DNA of 64,000 nucleotides from Anodontia alba (Eukaryota; Mollusca; Bivalvia; Lucinida; Lucinidae), in assembly GCA_964016985.1 (NCBI GenBank), contig OZ024821.1:11644620-11708619 (forward strand), in the 5' to 3' direction. How positions within the stretch are numbered: the stretch's first letter is position 1; each line of letters starts with the position of its first letter. The notes below the pieces were generated by a model. The model saw only the letters and a program-made list of their open reading frames with translations, had not been told where the DNA came from and did not search any database. Of this stretch, positions 12,801 to 26,479 are shown piece by piece. The position numbers and the translations under genes are program-made.

Positions 12801-15800
12801 CGATATCCAAGATGGCCACCATGGCGGCTATCTTGAAAATCTTAAAACCACATCTGCTCCAGAACCGTAAAATCGGACTGAGTCATTGGGGCGACATGGA
12901 GATTCAGAATTGCTAAAATTGTTCAGTACCGATATCCAAGATGGATGCCATGGCATCCATCTTGAAATTATTCTTCAAACGACATCTTCTGAACCGTAAA
13001 CGGGATTGGGCTGAAACCTGATGGTAGGCATTGGGGTATTATGGAGATTCCGTTCTGTTCCGAAATCTAAGATGTCCGATTGGCGGCCACCTTGAAATCC
13101 TTCAAACCACATTTCCTTCCAAACCATGTAGGATTGAGCCAAAACTTGATGGGAGGCATCAGGGTGACATGGAGAATCAGAATTGCTAAAATTCTTTAGT
13201 TCAAATATTTAAGATGGCGACCATCTTAAAAGTATTTTAAACTACATCTGCGCTTGAGTGATATGTCGAATTGAGCCGAAACTAGGTGGGACGCATTTGA
13301 GGGATGTGAAGATTCAAAATTTCTAAAATGGTTTTGTTCCGATATTCATATTGACCACCATGGCGGCCAACTTGAAACTCTTCAAACAACATCAGATTCA
13401 GAATTGCTAAAGGCAATCTGGTCTGATAGCCAAGATGGCCACCATGGCACATTGTAACATATCATAATCCAGGTGAGCGATTTCTTGTTCACTTGGGCGT
13501 TTAGTTTTATTCTGTACGAACATGTCTTCAATGTACTTAATAACATATTTTCCTCCTTTTCTTGATATTATATAGTAAGAAATTATTTTGCTTACAAAGC
13601 TGTATATAAGAAGGATATAAGATGTTATCTATATGGATCTCATTATATGTTTACATGCCTGTGTGAAATGTATACTTCTTAGAAATAGGTCTTGCTGTCG
13701 AGTCCTCATCGTTGTTTCATCGTTTGATTTTTATTTTCTCGGAGATGTTGCACTAATGAGTTAGGAACCCTTCACGTGGAATGAACAAATGTGTATACCA
13801 CGGCAGAACTAAGTGCGAGGGTTGTGGCCACGTAAAATGGACAAGCACCCCCCGATCCCCCCCTCCCACACACACACACACACACACACATTCCAGTGAT
13901 ATTTCTACTGACCGTTCAAAGGCGGTTCTTCTGCTGTGGTATACTTTATCTGTCATTGTATGTCTTTGAATGTATATCTTGGTAAAATTTACATTTTGGA
14001 TAGCCGTTTGGCCATTGTTTGGGAAGAAACTGTCGTTTTGGCTTTCTGCTTGTAGTGTTTTGATTGTGGTGCCGTTACTTTAAGTGCGTTCTTCTTTCCC
14101 TTTGGTGTCTTGGAACGGAAGGTGTTAGGTAATTGTATCGAATCATGACCATTGCCTTTCATTCTATCTAGATAAGATGCTTTCATGACAAAAATGATTT
14201 TTCTTATTTCTCCATGAGGAGATATATCGTGGATATACACTATCGGCGCTTCTAATGAGTACCATCAACATATGATTTCATGGACAATGCAAGCCTCTCT
14301 ACCAATACGTACCCACAACTTATATTTAAACAGAGAAATAAGAAAAAACATTTATTTGCATACCTTTCTTATCAGTAGGTATTAGTCTATGAAATTGCAA
14401 TATATAATATCGGAACAAATAAGGACTATTTTGATACTAAGCGTAGTCAGACAGATTTTGCAGTACAAAAGATTAATAGACACTATAAACAAAGAAAAAT
14501 GTATAATTATTTTGTCAAACCTCGGAAAATATACCCCTGTATACCCTGTTGTCATCATATATAATGGGGGAAAGGGATGTCCATTATATAGGCTTATTAA
14601 AGTAATGGTGAGCCGCGACTGAAATAATATAGCTTTTGACACCCAGACACCCAGTACAGACTCAGTTCATTTTGCATATGAGTGCAGTCTGATCAGAGTC
14701 TTTACTGGCTGCATAGTAGATATTTAAGAATCTAAATCTTTGTAGACGAATAACGAAGGCTCTGATCAAACTGTACTGATGCATAGGTTGATCTTGGTCT
14801 TTTCTGGGCACACGTGTCATTAGGTCCATTTTCACGTAGCGAGTTTTTAATGTTATGCTTCATTTGTAGGAGATGAGATCATTTTGACGTCTACTGACTA
14901 CAGCGGATCCCATACTGAAAAGACCACAATTAAAGAAACAACAGACGAAAATACAATTGTACTCGCAAGTAATTGTTGCTTAAAATTTCTTCATAAACCA
15001 ACAATGTGTACATTTTCACAATTAGGTTATTTATTTGATACACATAAAAATGCACTTTTTTGCTTTCAGGTGTTTGAGTTTACTAATAAACACCGCACCC
15101 TCTTTCTGTGATTTTAGAACGCAGCTATTGCCAATCAGATGTCAGCACCGAAAACCGTAAAAATTGTAATAATTGGTATCATTCCCTGGTAATAGCAGAT
15201 TACGTAACAACCGCTATAGCCAGCTGATTAGTGATAGTCCATTTCCGTTTAACTAGCTATTGTTGGTTGATTTGCACTATACAGCAAAATACTATCAATA
15301 CAAAAACGGAAAAATAAGAAAACAGTGTCCGTATAAATGTAGCGTAACTATTTCAAGCCAGGAGACAATGACTTATATCTCAGCAAACAGTGTAAATCTA
15401 GATGAAAGAGCTCATAAAAAGCCGGCCTTCCAGGATCAGCAATGCTTGCCATTCTGTATTGGGATTTGACTGACTCCTCTTATTGCGACAGTGAATGTGG
15501 CAAAATTCAAATATGTCATTCTGAGTCTTTTTCAGAGAATTATTTTTAGTCAACGTAAATGTAGAACAAAACCGTATTTGTAATAATTGAGCTATGCCGT
15601 TCACTTTTATAGAACATTTTAAGTTTGCTGGCAAACTTCTCTGTGAGGACATAATTGCTTTTGATCCCTTCTGAAAATGGGTCTGAGCAAATATGGAGGA
15701 GGTAAATTCTTTCCTTCAAGTGTATACCTCTTTTATGAAGGATATTGGTGTGCTGGAAAGCAAACAGGAAGCCACAACAGATTTCTTCTTTGTAACAATG

Positions 15801-18800
15801 GCGGCTAAGTCTCCAGATATGTCCGCCTTAATGCCACCTGCGGAATTTTAAATATAGTTTGACAGGGAGCTAACGTTTCTATATTCTTTCGAAGCAATGT
15901 CCTTTCTTCTGTACAATAGTACGTAAACGAGTTGCAATGTATTGTACTGAAAGATTATGTTTCCTCCATGATGATTATGTCAGTTTTCTAATAATGCACA
16001 TTTTAAGATTTGAAAAGTAATTTACAATAACACCATAGCCTCTTTTAACCAAAAAGTACTGGGCCCAGTTGTTCAAAGAATCGTTAGCTTAACGAGCTCG
16101 TTAGTGGTCAAAATGTTAACTGTTCTAGTAAGTACAATAGCTAATTCACATGTATTTTTGCTGAAAAAATGTGAGTAGCTTTTGCAAATGCAAAGGCTAC
16201 TCACATTTCTTCAGCAAAACTATTAGCGTATATGCCATATTTAATGATCAAAGTTTTAACAATACGTTAACGACATCGTTAGTTTTGAGCAACTGGGCCC
16301 TGATATATTTTTTATTTCTTTTTGACAATATATGTTGTGGTACTGATTAGAAGCGCATTGCGAAGGTGCTTCTAATAAGTACCACTACATACATTTTCGT
16401 GGAGAAATAAAGAAGAATATTATGTGGATACCCCTTTTATCTATATGAATACAATAATAATTTTCTGAATTTCTACTTTTATGTAGATGAATTAGATTAT
16501 CGCCATTTTGGAGAAATTGAAGATGGAGTTGACATGCGCGGAGAAGTGGCTCTTTTGACCAGAAACATAAAAATAGGAGGTGTAATGTCACCAGGCTGCC
16601 CAGAAGAAAATGAAAACTGCAAAGAATTTAAGCATGACACATATGGTGCACATACCAAGGTAAAATGGTTGTTTCTGCATGCTTATTTAACACTTAGCAA
16701 TCTGGGTAAAAATTTTCAGCAGATGTATTGAAATATTTTTTTCTTATTTTTCGCAGAAAACAGGATTTCATATCTCATGCAAATTGTCTCCAGACAATTT
16801 GCATGAAATTCCAAATCCTGTTCTCTGGGAAAAATAATAAAAAAATGTCATCAGTTTATCGTCTGATGAATTAGCCCAGAGAGTGGTTATGTTTGTGTTA
16901 AGGTTTTACGGCCCAGTCAACCCAAACGGGTCATGTCGAGCGCGGGCAGTTTATCTAACCACACTTTTACTGGGCAGGCTTTTTCCTCTAAGCGGTTAAC
17001 CAGTATTGTACACATTCTTTCGCCAAAAACTGACAACTGCCCTACTTGAATCAGCGGAAGGGAGAGAATGCCCGTAGAAAATATTTCATGATCAAATCTC
17101 CACGAAAGAATGTTTCCAACCCGGCGGGGGTCGAACCCGCAACCTCCTGATCACCAGTCGGACGCGTATCCACCGAGGCCGGCAGTGGTAAATGTAAAGG
17201 GTTGTTATACAAAATTGCCGTAATATTGCTTCAGACATCCGTAATCGCCAATTTCTGTACGCCATGGTAATCAGTGCTGATGCTGATCAGAATACACATT
17301 CTACTGCTAATCTGTGACTTAACTGTAAAAATAAAGTTTCAACATCTAATGCAATGTATTTTAGCAAAATCACAAGTTAAAGTGAGGGAATTTGTAATCT
17401 TTTGAACTCATACATTAAAATCTCAATGACTCGAACATCGATGACTCGTTTACCTCGACTAATTCGAACTCGCTTTTGTGTCCCTGGGAAATTCTTCCAA
17501 CAGCTTAAGAAAATAAGTATTTAGGGATATTTTAGGAAGTTTTTTTTCCATTTTATCATGAAAAGGTATGTTGTTTGTACTCATTAGAATTGCCTCATCG
17601 AGGCGATTCCTACGAGTACACGCAACATACCATTATTTTATACACGATCAAAAAGATATCCATATATTATTCTCATTTGTCTCCTAACCTGGCGCTATGA
17701 TTAACCCTCAGTGGCTCAAAAAACATATCTAGAACACATTTCCATGGTGCCTAAGTTGTTCGAGTTGTTGAGGCGTGACTGTTAATATTTCACCCATATT
17801 CATGCATGTGAACAGTTTGAATAGAATTTGAATTGTTATTGGTATTGTTTCTGTGTTTGAGCATTACGAACTCTCTGTAAAATTTCTTGAAAGAAATACA
17901 TTTAAGCCAGCGCACCAAAAATCTACAATAAGACTTGTACGACCAGCGAGGACTCAGGTCAGCCTGCGCATCCGCGCAGTCTGATCAGACTCTTCGCTGA
18001 TCGCATGTTCCTTCTACAACTTCCACGCTATCCAAAGAGGGATAGAGAACCCTTGCCATGCTGGGTTGATGTATAGGCTGTGATCTGAGCATTTGCTATT
18101 ATCACAGCTCTTATTGTAGGTTTTGTCATGCGCTGGCTCATTTGTTTTCACATAAACTACAAACCTAGTTATAGTTATCATCGAATGTCTCTTGCAAACA
18201 AGAAACGTGCAACATTGTAATATTAATCATTTGATTTTTCAGATAATGGGCTTCAGCTCCGTTCATATCGAGGGAGTGGAGTTTGTCAATGTGGGACAGA
18301 CTACAGATACAGGTATACAAATTAATAAGTGGGTTATGTTGAGATATATATACAAATATGCAAACATTCGCAGGCACACTAGTGCAGATACTAAAATTGT
18401 ACATACCAGTAGCAGTACCTGCCATAAATAGATTACAAGCTATGAGTATTAGTAGAGGTCATAAAATATCATTTCACTTGGCATGGCGTTTGCTTCAGTC
18501 TACTTTGTGGGACAATAGGTATTTATTTCTTAGCAAGTAATGAATTTGTCGTTGGTATTTAAAGAAAACAGATTAATATCCGAAACTTAAATTGTGAGTT
18601 CATGCTTTCGGCTATAAACACAGAATATCAGTTGAGCATTTCTATGCTACTGACAGGACAAAAGCAAACGAACTCGTCCTAATAACTGTGACATGAATTG
18701 TCAGAAAAATCAAGCTGATAAACTTCTCAAAGTCACACCCCACTCTTTGTAACACTGGGACTACGGGGATAATATCTTATTTCGTCGCCATACGCGCGCT

Positions 18801-21800
18801 TCGTCGCACGATAACTTCCTTTCGCCATTTAGATATACCGCAATATAAATCTATGGAAATGCTGTCGAGTCAGAAGATATTATCACCAATAAAAATAGAT
18901 TCTTCGATTTTACTTCTTTTTTGTCTTTTTCTTTACCATTTTTCATGGTCAGCTTTAAATTTAACAATTCAATATTTCTACTGTCGCTTAATTTATAGCA
19001 TATTGTCAAGAAACTTAGAGGTTCTAGACCTGAAATCTACAACATATATTTTTTTTCATACATTTTTTTTTCAATCTTTAAGCCGACTGTGATATTATAA
19101 TAATACGACTTCGTCCAAAAAGCAGAAAATGCTTCAGTTGCAGTCAGTCTCCTAGAACTGCACGCCTGACATATCATATGAAACTCATTGTATTTTGACC
19201 TTACGTATCATGTCTGTCTAATCCTCTAAATTAGACTATGGTTAAAGAAATTGATCAGGTATACATACTTAGCTTTTTGACATTAATGAGAATCAATCTG
19301 AGACAAGGCTGTTTTTTACATTATGGCAGTGGCATGAAGCTAGTTGTTTACCTGCAACATTCACCGTTGTACATTTTTCATTGTTTTCTTGTTAACTTCA
19401 AGGATTCTATCCAATACATTTCCACATGTGCGAAGATATCGGTGGTCGGGAAGCCATCTTGAAGGATAACTCCATCCATAATAGTTATGCGAGGGCAATA
19501 ACCATCCACGGTACCTGGGGAAACAGTACGACAGAACACGGTGTTCAGGTAGGTAGAAAATATATATGAGTTTCTGTTCTGCCATATTTCCATACAAGAT
19601 GTTCGTTATAATACCTGCTCGGTGTTCCCAAGGGCAACTTTTATGGATTTGATTCCATTCGGTAAGTACTGTCTTCAAGGCATATGCTAACAGTAAAGCT
19701 CATGATTAGCCAGCGTAGATACAGTCGACTCTCGTTATCTCGAACTCGCTTAACTCGAATAACCGCTTATCTCGAAGTGATAATCTGGTCCCTGTTTTAA
19801 CACAGAGGTCTACCAACAGTCAATAAAATATTGTGAAAAAGAGGAGAAATTGCTCCTTAGGAGCAATTTCTCCTCTTTTCCACAATATTTTCAATATATC
19901 TCTAACTTAGGAGTCAAATTACGTATTCATTCTGTTAAAGGTGGTTGTTCGATTAATTGTTTTTTCCTCAGTTCCGTAAATCTGATATGTCGAACTACGG
20001 ATATCTCGAAGTGTTTCATAGAGTCCCTTGGAGTTCGAGATAACGAGAGTCGACTGTATATAGTCTGATAACACACTTTGCAGTATCCACTGATTATGTA
20101 AGACGACAGCGAAGGCCTTAATCAGCCCATATATGTTTACAGACTGAGCTGGCCTTCGCTGTCCGCATTTACCACAAAGGCACATTTTCTCATGGCTTGA
20201 TTAATTTATGTGTACTTAAAACATCTTAAAACACACTATTTTATTTATTACATTTTTTGTTAGACTTTACAGAACCAAACTAAATAGTAATCATCCTAAA
20301 ACATGTAAGGTTTCTGTACCTCTTAGAATCAATTCTTCCCCCCCCCCCTCGCCCCCTGAAAATGTATTGATTATCTTAAAGGTGTCTTAATACTTAGGGT
20401 AAATACGGTATTTAGTAAAGCAGGTAGCTAACCATATATCCATCGATATTCCAGATTTTGAGTAATGTTGCTTTTGATATCATTGGACATTGCTACTTCC
20501 TGGAAGACGGAGCGGAAAAAGCAACGATTTTAGACGGAAATCTAGGAGCGACCATCAAGAGTGTCAGTGGAAATGGATTCGCCACAGACAAAACGTATGT
20601 TACTTGAATATTAAAAATGAATTTATTGGTTATAGCTTTGATACAGAACTGCTTGGTTTAAATGTATTAAAGAAAGACGATCGCCATATTTGAACAAGGC
20701 CTACACCATTTGCCTGACCTTCGCAACCATTTCGACACATCAGTATGCAAATAGACTTGTACCAATTCTAAAATGAATACAGTCAAACTTCAGTGGCTTG
20801 CACATCTTTTGGACCCTGGAAATTTGTTCGTGATATGGGTAGTTCGAACCACTGATAGTTAATAATGGCGCAAGGTCAGGAAGCAAATAAGAAATTTAGG
20901 GCAGTCTTTTCGATCTTCTACACAATAGTTTTATGTTGAGTTGACTCATTAGAAATGAGTACTTGCAACATACAATTTTATGATAAAATGAGAAAATTTA
21001 CATAAATATTCGTTTTCTTGTGCTATTGGAAGAATTTCGTAGGGACTAAAAAACGAGTTCGAATTAGCTATGGTGAACGAGCCATTGGTGTTCGAGTTAT
21101 TGAGGTTGGAAATAAGGTATCTGAATATTTAGAGGAAATACGATATGTGTAGCGTATTGATCTGATGTGGGAATCGGATAGGTCAATGTGCGTGGATTTT
21201 GTTTCTTTTCTTGTTTTACCAGTTTAAACACTATATATTACCATTTCTCATTATGAAAACAAGCCTATTCAAATATACTGAAAATTCTACCACCAAAAAA
21301 TGAAGATTTTCAGATAAAAAAAAATGATATTTTTCTTATTTCTACTCAAAAGATAGATTGTTGGTACTCGTTAGAACCGCCTCGTCGAGGCGGTTCTAAC
21401 GAGTACCCACAATCTATGTTTTGAGCAGAAATAAGAAAAATAGTGTATACCCCTATAAACCCCAGTTTTACTATATAAAAATGGGGTTTGAGGGGGTCAA
21501 AATTATATAGGTATGTTTTCGTGATGACTGTTAATGAACATTTGGTCCAGAAGATAATATAGCTAGTCGAATAGGAATCGTCGCTGTTCTTGTTTCTTTC
21601 TTAGCTTGTTTTACCAGTTTAAACACTTTTTAATACTATTTCTACTATTAATGAACATTTGGTTCGGGAATGTTATAGTGAAATGAATGTGTATAGTCCC
21701 TGTTTTTGTTTGTTTCTTAGATTATCATCACGAAAACATACCTATATAATTTTGACCCCCTTAAACCCCACTTTTATACAGTAAAACTGGGGTTTACAGG

Positions 21801-24800
21801 GTATTCGTTATTTTTCTTATTTCTGCTCAAAACATAGATTGTTGGTAATCGTTAGAACCGCCTCGGCGCGGCGGTTCTAACGAGTACCCACAATCTATGT
21901 TTTGACAGAAATATGAAAAATATCAGAATTTTTATCTGAAAACTTTCATTTTTGGGTGGTAAAGTTTTCAATATATTTGAATAGGCATGTTTTCGTAATG
22001 TGTTACCAGTTTAAACATTATTTAGTATTATTTCTACTACAAATGTCGATTTGGACCGGAAAATAATACAGAGAAGTAACTGCTGTGAATCCCACTGTTT
22101 ATGGTTGTTCTTGCTTGTTTTAACAATTAAACCCATTTATACTTAGCGTGCTATAAAAGGAACACTGGCAAAACAAAAACTGTAGACCCAGATAACGCGG
22201 CGTCTGATCAGAGTCTACATTGTTTGCATAAAGTACAGGAATTTCTATAATAAATGATAATACTAAAAAAAAAACAACAACCCTTTAATCAGAAAATAAA
22301 CCTGTCTAAAGAGAGAGATAGAAGAGTTCATTAGGCATAGGGTTAACTGTTTAGAGTTTTCTGTGTTTATCCACTCATAGATTGGGAAAGCCATAGGCTT
22401 GACCGTTCCAAGGCGGCATTTCTGCTGTAGTTCGCCATCTTGTCATTACGAAAACACGCCTATTCAAATATATTGAAAATTTTACCACCAAAAAATGAAA
22501 ACTTTCATATGAAAAATTCTGGTAGTTTTAATATTTCTGCTCAAAACATAGATCGTGGGTACTTGTTAGAACCTATGTGTTTGAGCAGAAATAAGAAAAT
22601 TAACGTATACCCCTGTAAGGCCAAGTTTTACTGTATAAAAGTGGGGCTTAAAGAGGTTAAAACTATATAGGCATGTTTTCATGATGGTTCGTTTTTATTC
22701 TACTAAAATATGTTTTTATGATGTTTCGTGTCATCCAGCCCTTATCCGGTGCCTTCAGAGGGCCGTGTGTTTTCTAAAATATGATTAGACGATGCCGACG
22801 TTTTCTTGCTTCAATTTTAGCGCTCCAACCAGTTTTTTTGCGTCAATATAATTGATGGAAACTATAAATATAAGTAAATTCTTTCTTTTTAGAGTAAACT
22901 TCTTTTCTGAAGGGGAATTAATGTGCAGGAAAGCAAACTAGAAGTAACAAAAGTTGTGTCCCTTGTAAAAACGGCAGGAATTTTACCAGGAGTACCCAGT
23001 CCCCTTAAATCCAGTATTAGTGCACAAAAAAGTTTGATTATTTTCATTTAATGTTAAACTTAGCCATAACGTTAGAAAACGTACCTTCTGACATGTGCGC
23101 CCAAAAGAGACTCCGCGCAGTTTGATCAGAGTCTGTGTTGTACGCATGCAGAAACTTTGCATTCTTGGCTATCATAAATGCGCTCAGGGAAGGTTCCGAT
23201 CAGACGGCGCAAATGCGCCGACTGATCTGAATCTCCGCTGAGCGCACATGTCCGAAGGTAGGTTTTCAGACGTTACTTCACACATTGATTATTTATTTTC
23301 AGGGGACCATCTGTATTCTGGATCACAAATCCTAAAGTTATTATGACAAACAATGTGGCAGTAGGTGCACAGGTATGTCAAGCTTTGTTCCGTCATAGAA
23401 TGTTGTTTGTTTGCCCCTCATTACAGAGGATGGGAGGACACATTGTAATGGTAGGGAATCCATTGTAGTGCCGGCGTTAGGCTTGACGTTTTTATATTCC
23501 TGTAAATCTGGAGAGAATCTGCCGCACCAGTTAGTAGATTATCTCGTAATTTACATGAATATATTATTGAGACATGCTTTAAAGCAGATTAGGTTCTGGT
23601 ATGCGTGACATTTCCCTCACGGTCAGTAGAGTTAAGTTTAAAGTTTAAAACAAGTACAACATGTCTGCATGGTATCGCCTGAACTATTTGGAGTCTCTTC
23701 AAGTTTTGCAGAGCTGGTTACTGTGCTTTCAGCATCCTTTGGAAAGACGCTTTGTGCATGGCCTTTTATTCAAAACAATAATGCTTTGTTCTAACTAACC
23801 AAATCTTATCAGAAACCATTTTGTCGTGCTTGTACCTGTGCTTTTTTTTCAAATATTTACACACAAAAATATGGCCCAAAATGGGTCTGACCTTTTTTTT
23901 TTTTTTTTTTTTTTCTTTTCTTCACTTATTTTAATTATTGATGTTCTATAACAAACAATACTGTGAAATTTTCAAGTCTCAACAAGTAAAACTTGTTGAA
24001 AATCTGCATTCGAACTACCTACCCTATCAATTTTTGCATATTTTTAGTCGTTTTTACTATAGGGAAAAATATAGTTATGGCAAGTGGTTTTGCATTAAAT
24101 CATGCTAAAAGTTTGCAAACTTACTTCTATTTAAAGCGCCAGGCCAAAAGTTTGAGTCGTGGTCCACTGTCAAATATGAGATGGTTGATATTTCGGATAT
24201 CTGATTTCTCTAAAAACGTACCTTCGGACATGTGTGCCCAGCAGAAATTCAGATTAATCTGCACAGTCTGATCAGAATCTTCGCTGGGCGTATTTTGGAC
24301 GGCAAAAGATGCAACGTTCCTTAATTCATGTGGACAACGAAGACTAATCTGACAACTTAGTTTTGTTATTTTATTTTGTGTTTGTTTGCCTGTTTGCCTT
24401 TACTTTGACTGCGACTTAAAAAGTCTTCGCTGAAGCTTCACCCAGTCACAATATTTTCTGACTCTTTTGTTTGTTGGCTTGCTCTCCTTTGACTGCGACC
24501 TGCAAAGACTCCAATAAATCTTCTCCCAGGCACAAGATGTTCAGGGTATTTTCTCTTCATTCACAGCATAAAGGAGACTGGATACACTTAGTAAATCTTT
24601 TGCTTTAATACAAGGGTGAGTCAGATGCCATGTTAGGGAGGAGTATTTATGATAATTCTGGGATAATTTTCTCCAGTTCTTCATAAAAAGAGGCGCTTCT
24701 AATGAGTACCCATAACATATGTTTTTATGGAGAAATATGGAAAAGTATCCCAGAATTATCACCAAATACTCTTCCCTAACAAGTCCTCTGGCGCTTTCTT

Positions 24801-26390
24801 ATTTGTTGCTGTGCACATCAAACCCCTTCTGAAAAAGTTAATGAACAAATTCTTTCCTTTAAGATCAGATCTGGTTTCAGAAGGGAGGCAAAACAATTTT
24901 GGCTTAGTTATTTCCCCTGAAAGTATATCCATACCCCCCTTAAACCCGTTGTTTGCTTGCTGTCGCTAAAATCTCTATTATTTTCTACTCTAATTTACAG
25001 GGTTTTGGTATTTGGTATGTGTTCCCAAATGAGCCTGTTGGTCCGTCTAAGGATCTTGGGGCTTTCGGCTTCCACGAAGCAAGAAACACACCACTCTGGA
25101 CATTTGATAACAACGTTGTGCATTCGAACGTGAAGGTAATTATTTTAATTACGTGCGAATCAGAATTATGGCTGGCGTCTTGCAGTTTAAAATTTGTTTG
25201 ACTGAGTAAACTGCCGATGATTCCAAGGCGATTCCTCTGTTGCAAATGCATACAGTACTTAGAATGTCTATTACTACAAATGTACCATTGGTTTGTCATT
25301 ATGTATGCCGCATCTTACATCTTTTGATGTCTTGAGTACAGCTCCAGATGCCAGGGGTATCCACAAAATATTTTTCTTGTTTCTCCATGTAAACATATGT
25401 TATGGGTACTCATTAGAAGCGCCTCGGCGAGGCGCTTCTAATGAGTACGCACAATGTATGTTTTCATGGAGAAATAAGAAAATATCAGTACTTTTCAGTT
25501 GCGAAAAGTACCTTATCCGCAGCTATGCTTGAGAAAGCTGTGCTTCATAATTGTTCCCTTTCTTGGGCAAATCATTGATACAATTAATGCAAGCTCACAA
25601 GTAAGATAATTACAAGCACTGATCGAAAGATGACTGAAAAAAAAACGGCGACATATAACAAACTAAATGAATATGAATTATTTATTTCCAAACACTGCAG
25701 GCTCATACTTGTGGTTTCGTAGGGCATATGATAAATGCTTTCAAATTTTTAAGGGAATTGGATACATTGACTACGTGGAATATTTTCCGAAATTGTTTCA
25801 GGAGAAAAAATATTGTGACTAACTATTTACTTGTCTGCATACCTGCATATCCTGCTCATTCTGAAGGCAGGCCTATTCTAAAAAGGAAAGAACTTGCTCC
25901 CTAATCTTTGAAAGGAAATCCTTTTCCTTATATAGTGTAGATCCCTTTTCAGAAGAGGAACGATATTGACAGGGTTGTCGCTTGTCTCCCTTGAAGTGTA
26001 AAAGTGTCTATATTATGTCAAACTTGCTGCTTTCTCAAAAAGAGTCTTATCTAAAACAAAAGAATTTGCTCTTTAAAGAGCAAAGTTTCTTTTACCTTTT
26101 AGAGTACGCCCCTTCTTTCAAAGGACTTTGTTCGCAGGAAAGCGAACAGGGAGTCACAAAAGTTATCTCCATTTTGAAACAAAATTGCGGAAAGAATATA
26201 CCAAGTGAATGCAGTCCCCTTAACGTGAATTATTACTTGTTTCAGGGTGGTATGAATTTTGACAATATTCTAGTGAATGAAAATGGTGCAGTCACTGGCT
26301 GCATGAACTACAAGTCCGTTATAGACCCTTTTAATAAGAACTCCGAATCTGTTAAAGTACAAATCACTCGTCTTACTGGTGAGTACATTC

Positions 26391-26479
<89 letters not shown>

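Larger units (their letters stand above)
7457..13476. mobile_element. pearl-like element with tandem core repeats, split by transposon T
   Basis: Ends cacctgga / tccaggtg. A left segment rich in ccgtccgtcg leads into roughly nine to ten core units of about 120-160 bp, each carrying aaacttggtgggaggcatt and aagatggccgccatg...ggccatcttg, up to 8961. About five to six more units follow from 12673. The left end has a small hairpin (acctggagc/gctccaggt). The plan matches bivalve pearl elements (related to non-autonomous Helentron-type elements); this placement is inference. No ORF of note. Confidence 0.7.

Noticed and set aside
13989..14240. 83-codon Lys/Ser-rich minus-strand frame
   Set aside because: Protein-like composition, but the right part overlaps a diverged repeat and there is no splice or poly(A) context; not enough for a call.
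17095..17183. tRNA gene (A and B box-like sequence)
   Set aside because: The same sequence heads several SINE copies with a common body and one copy has a target duplication; the acceptor stem does not pair.
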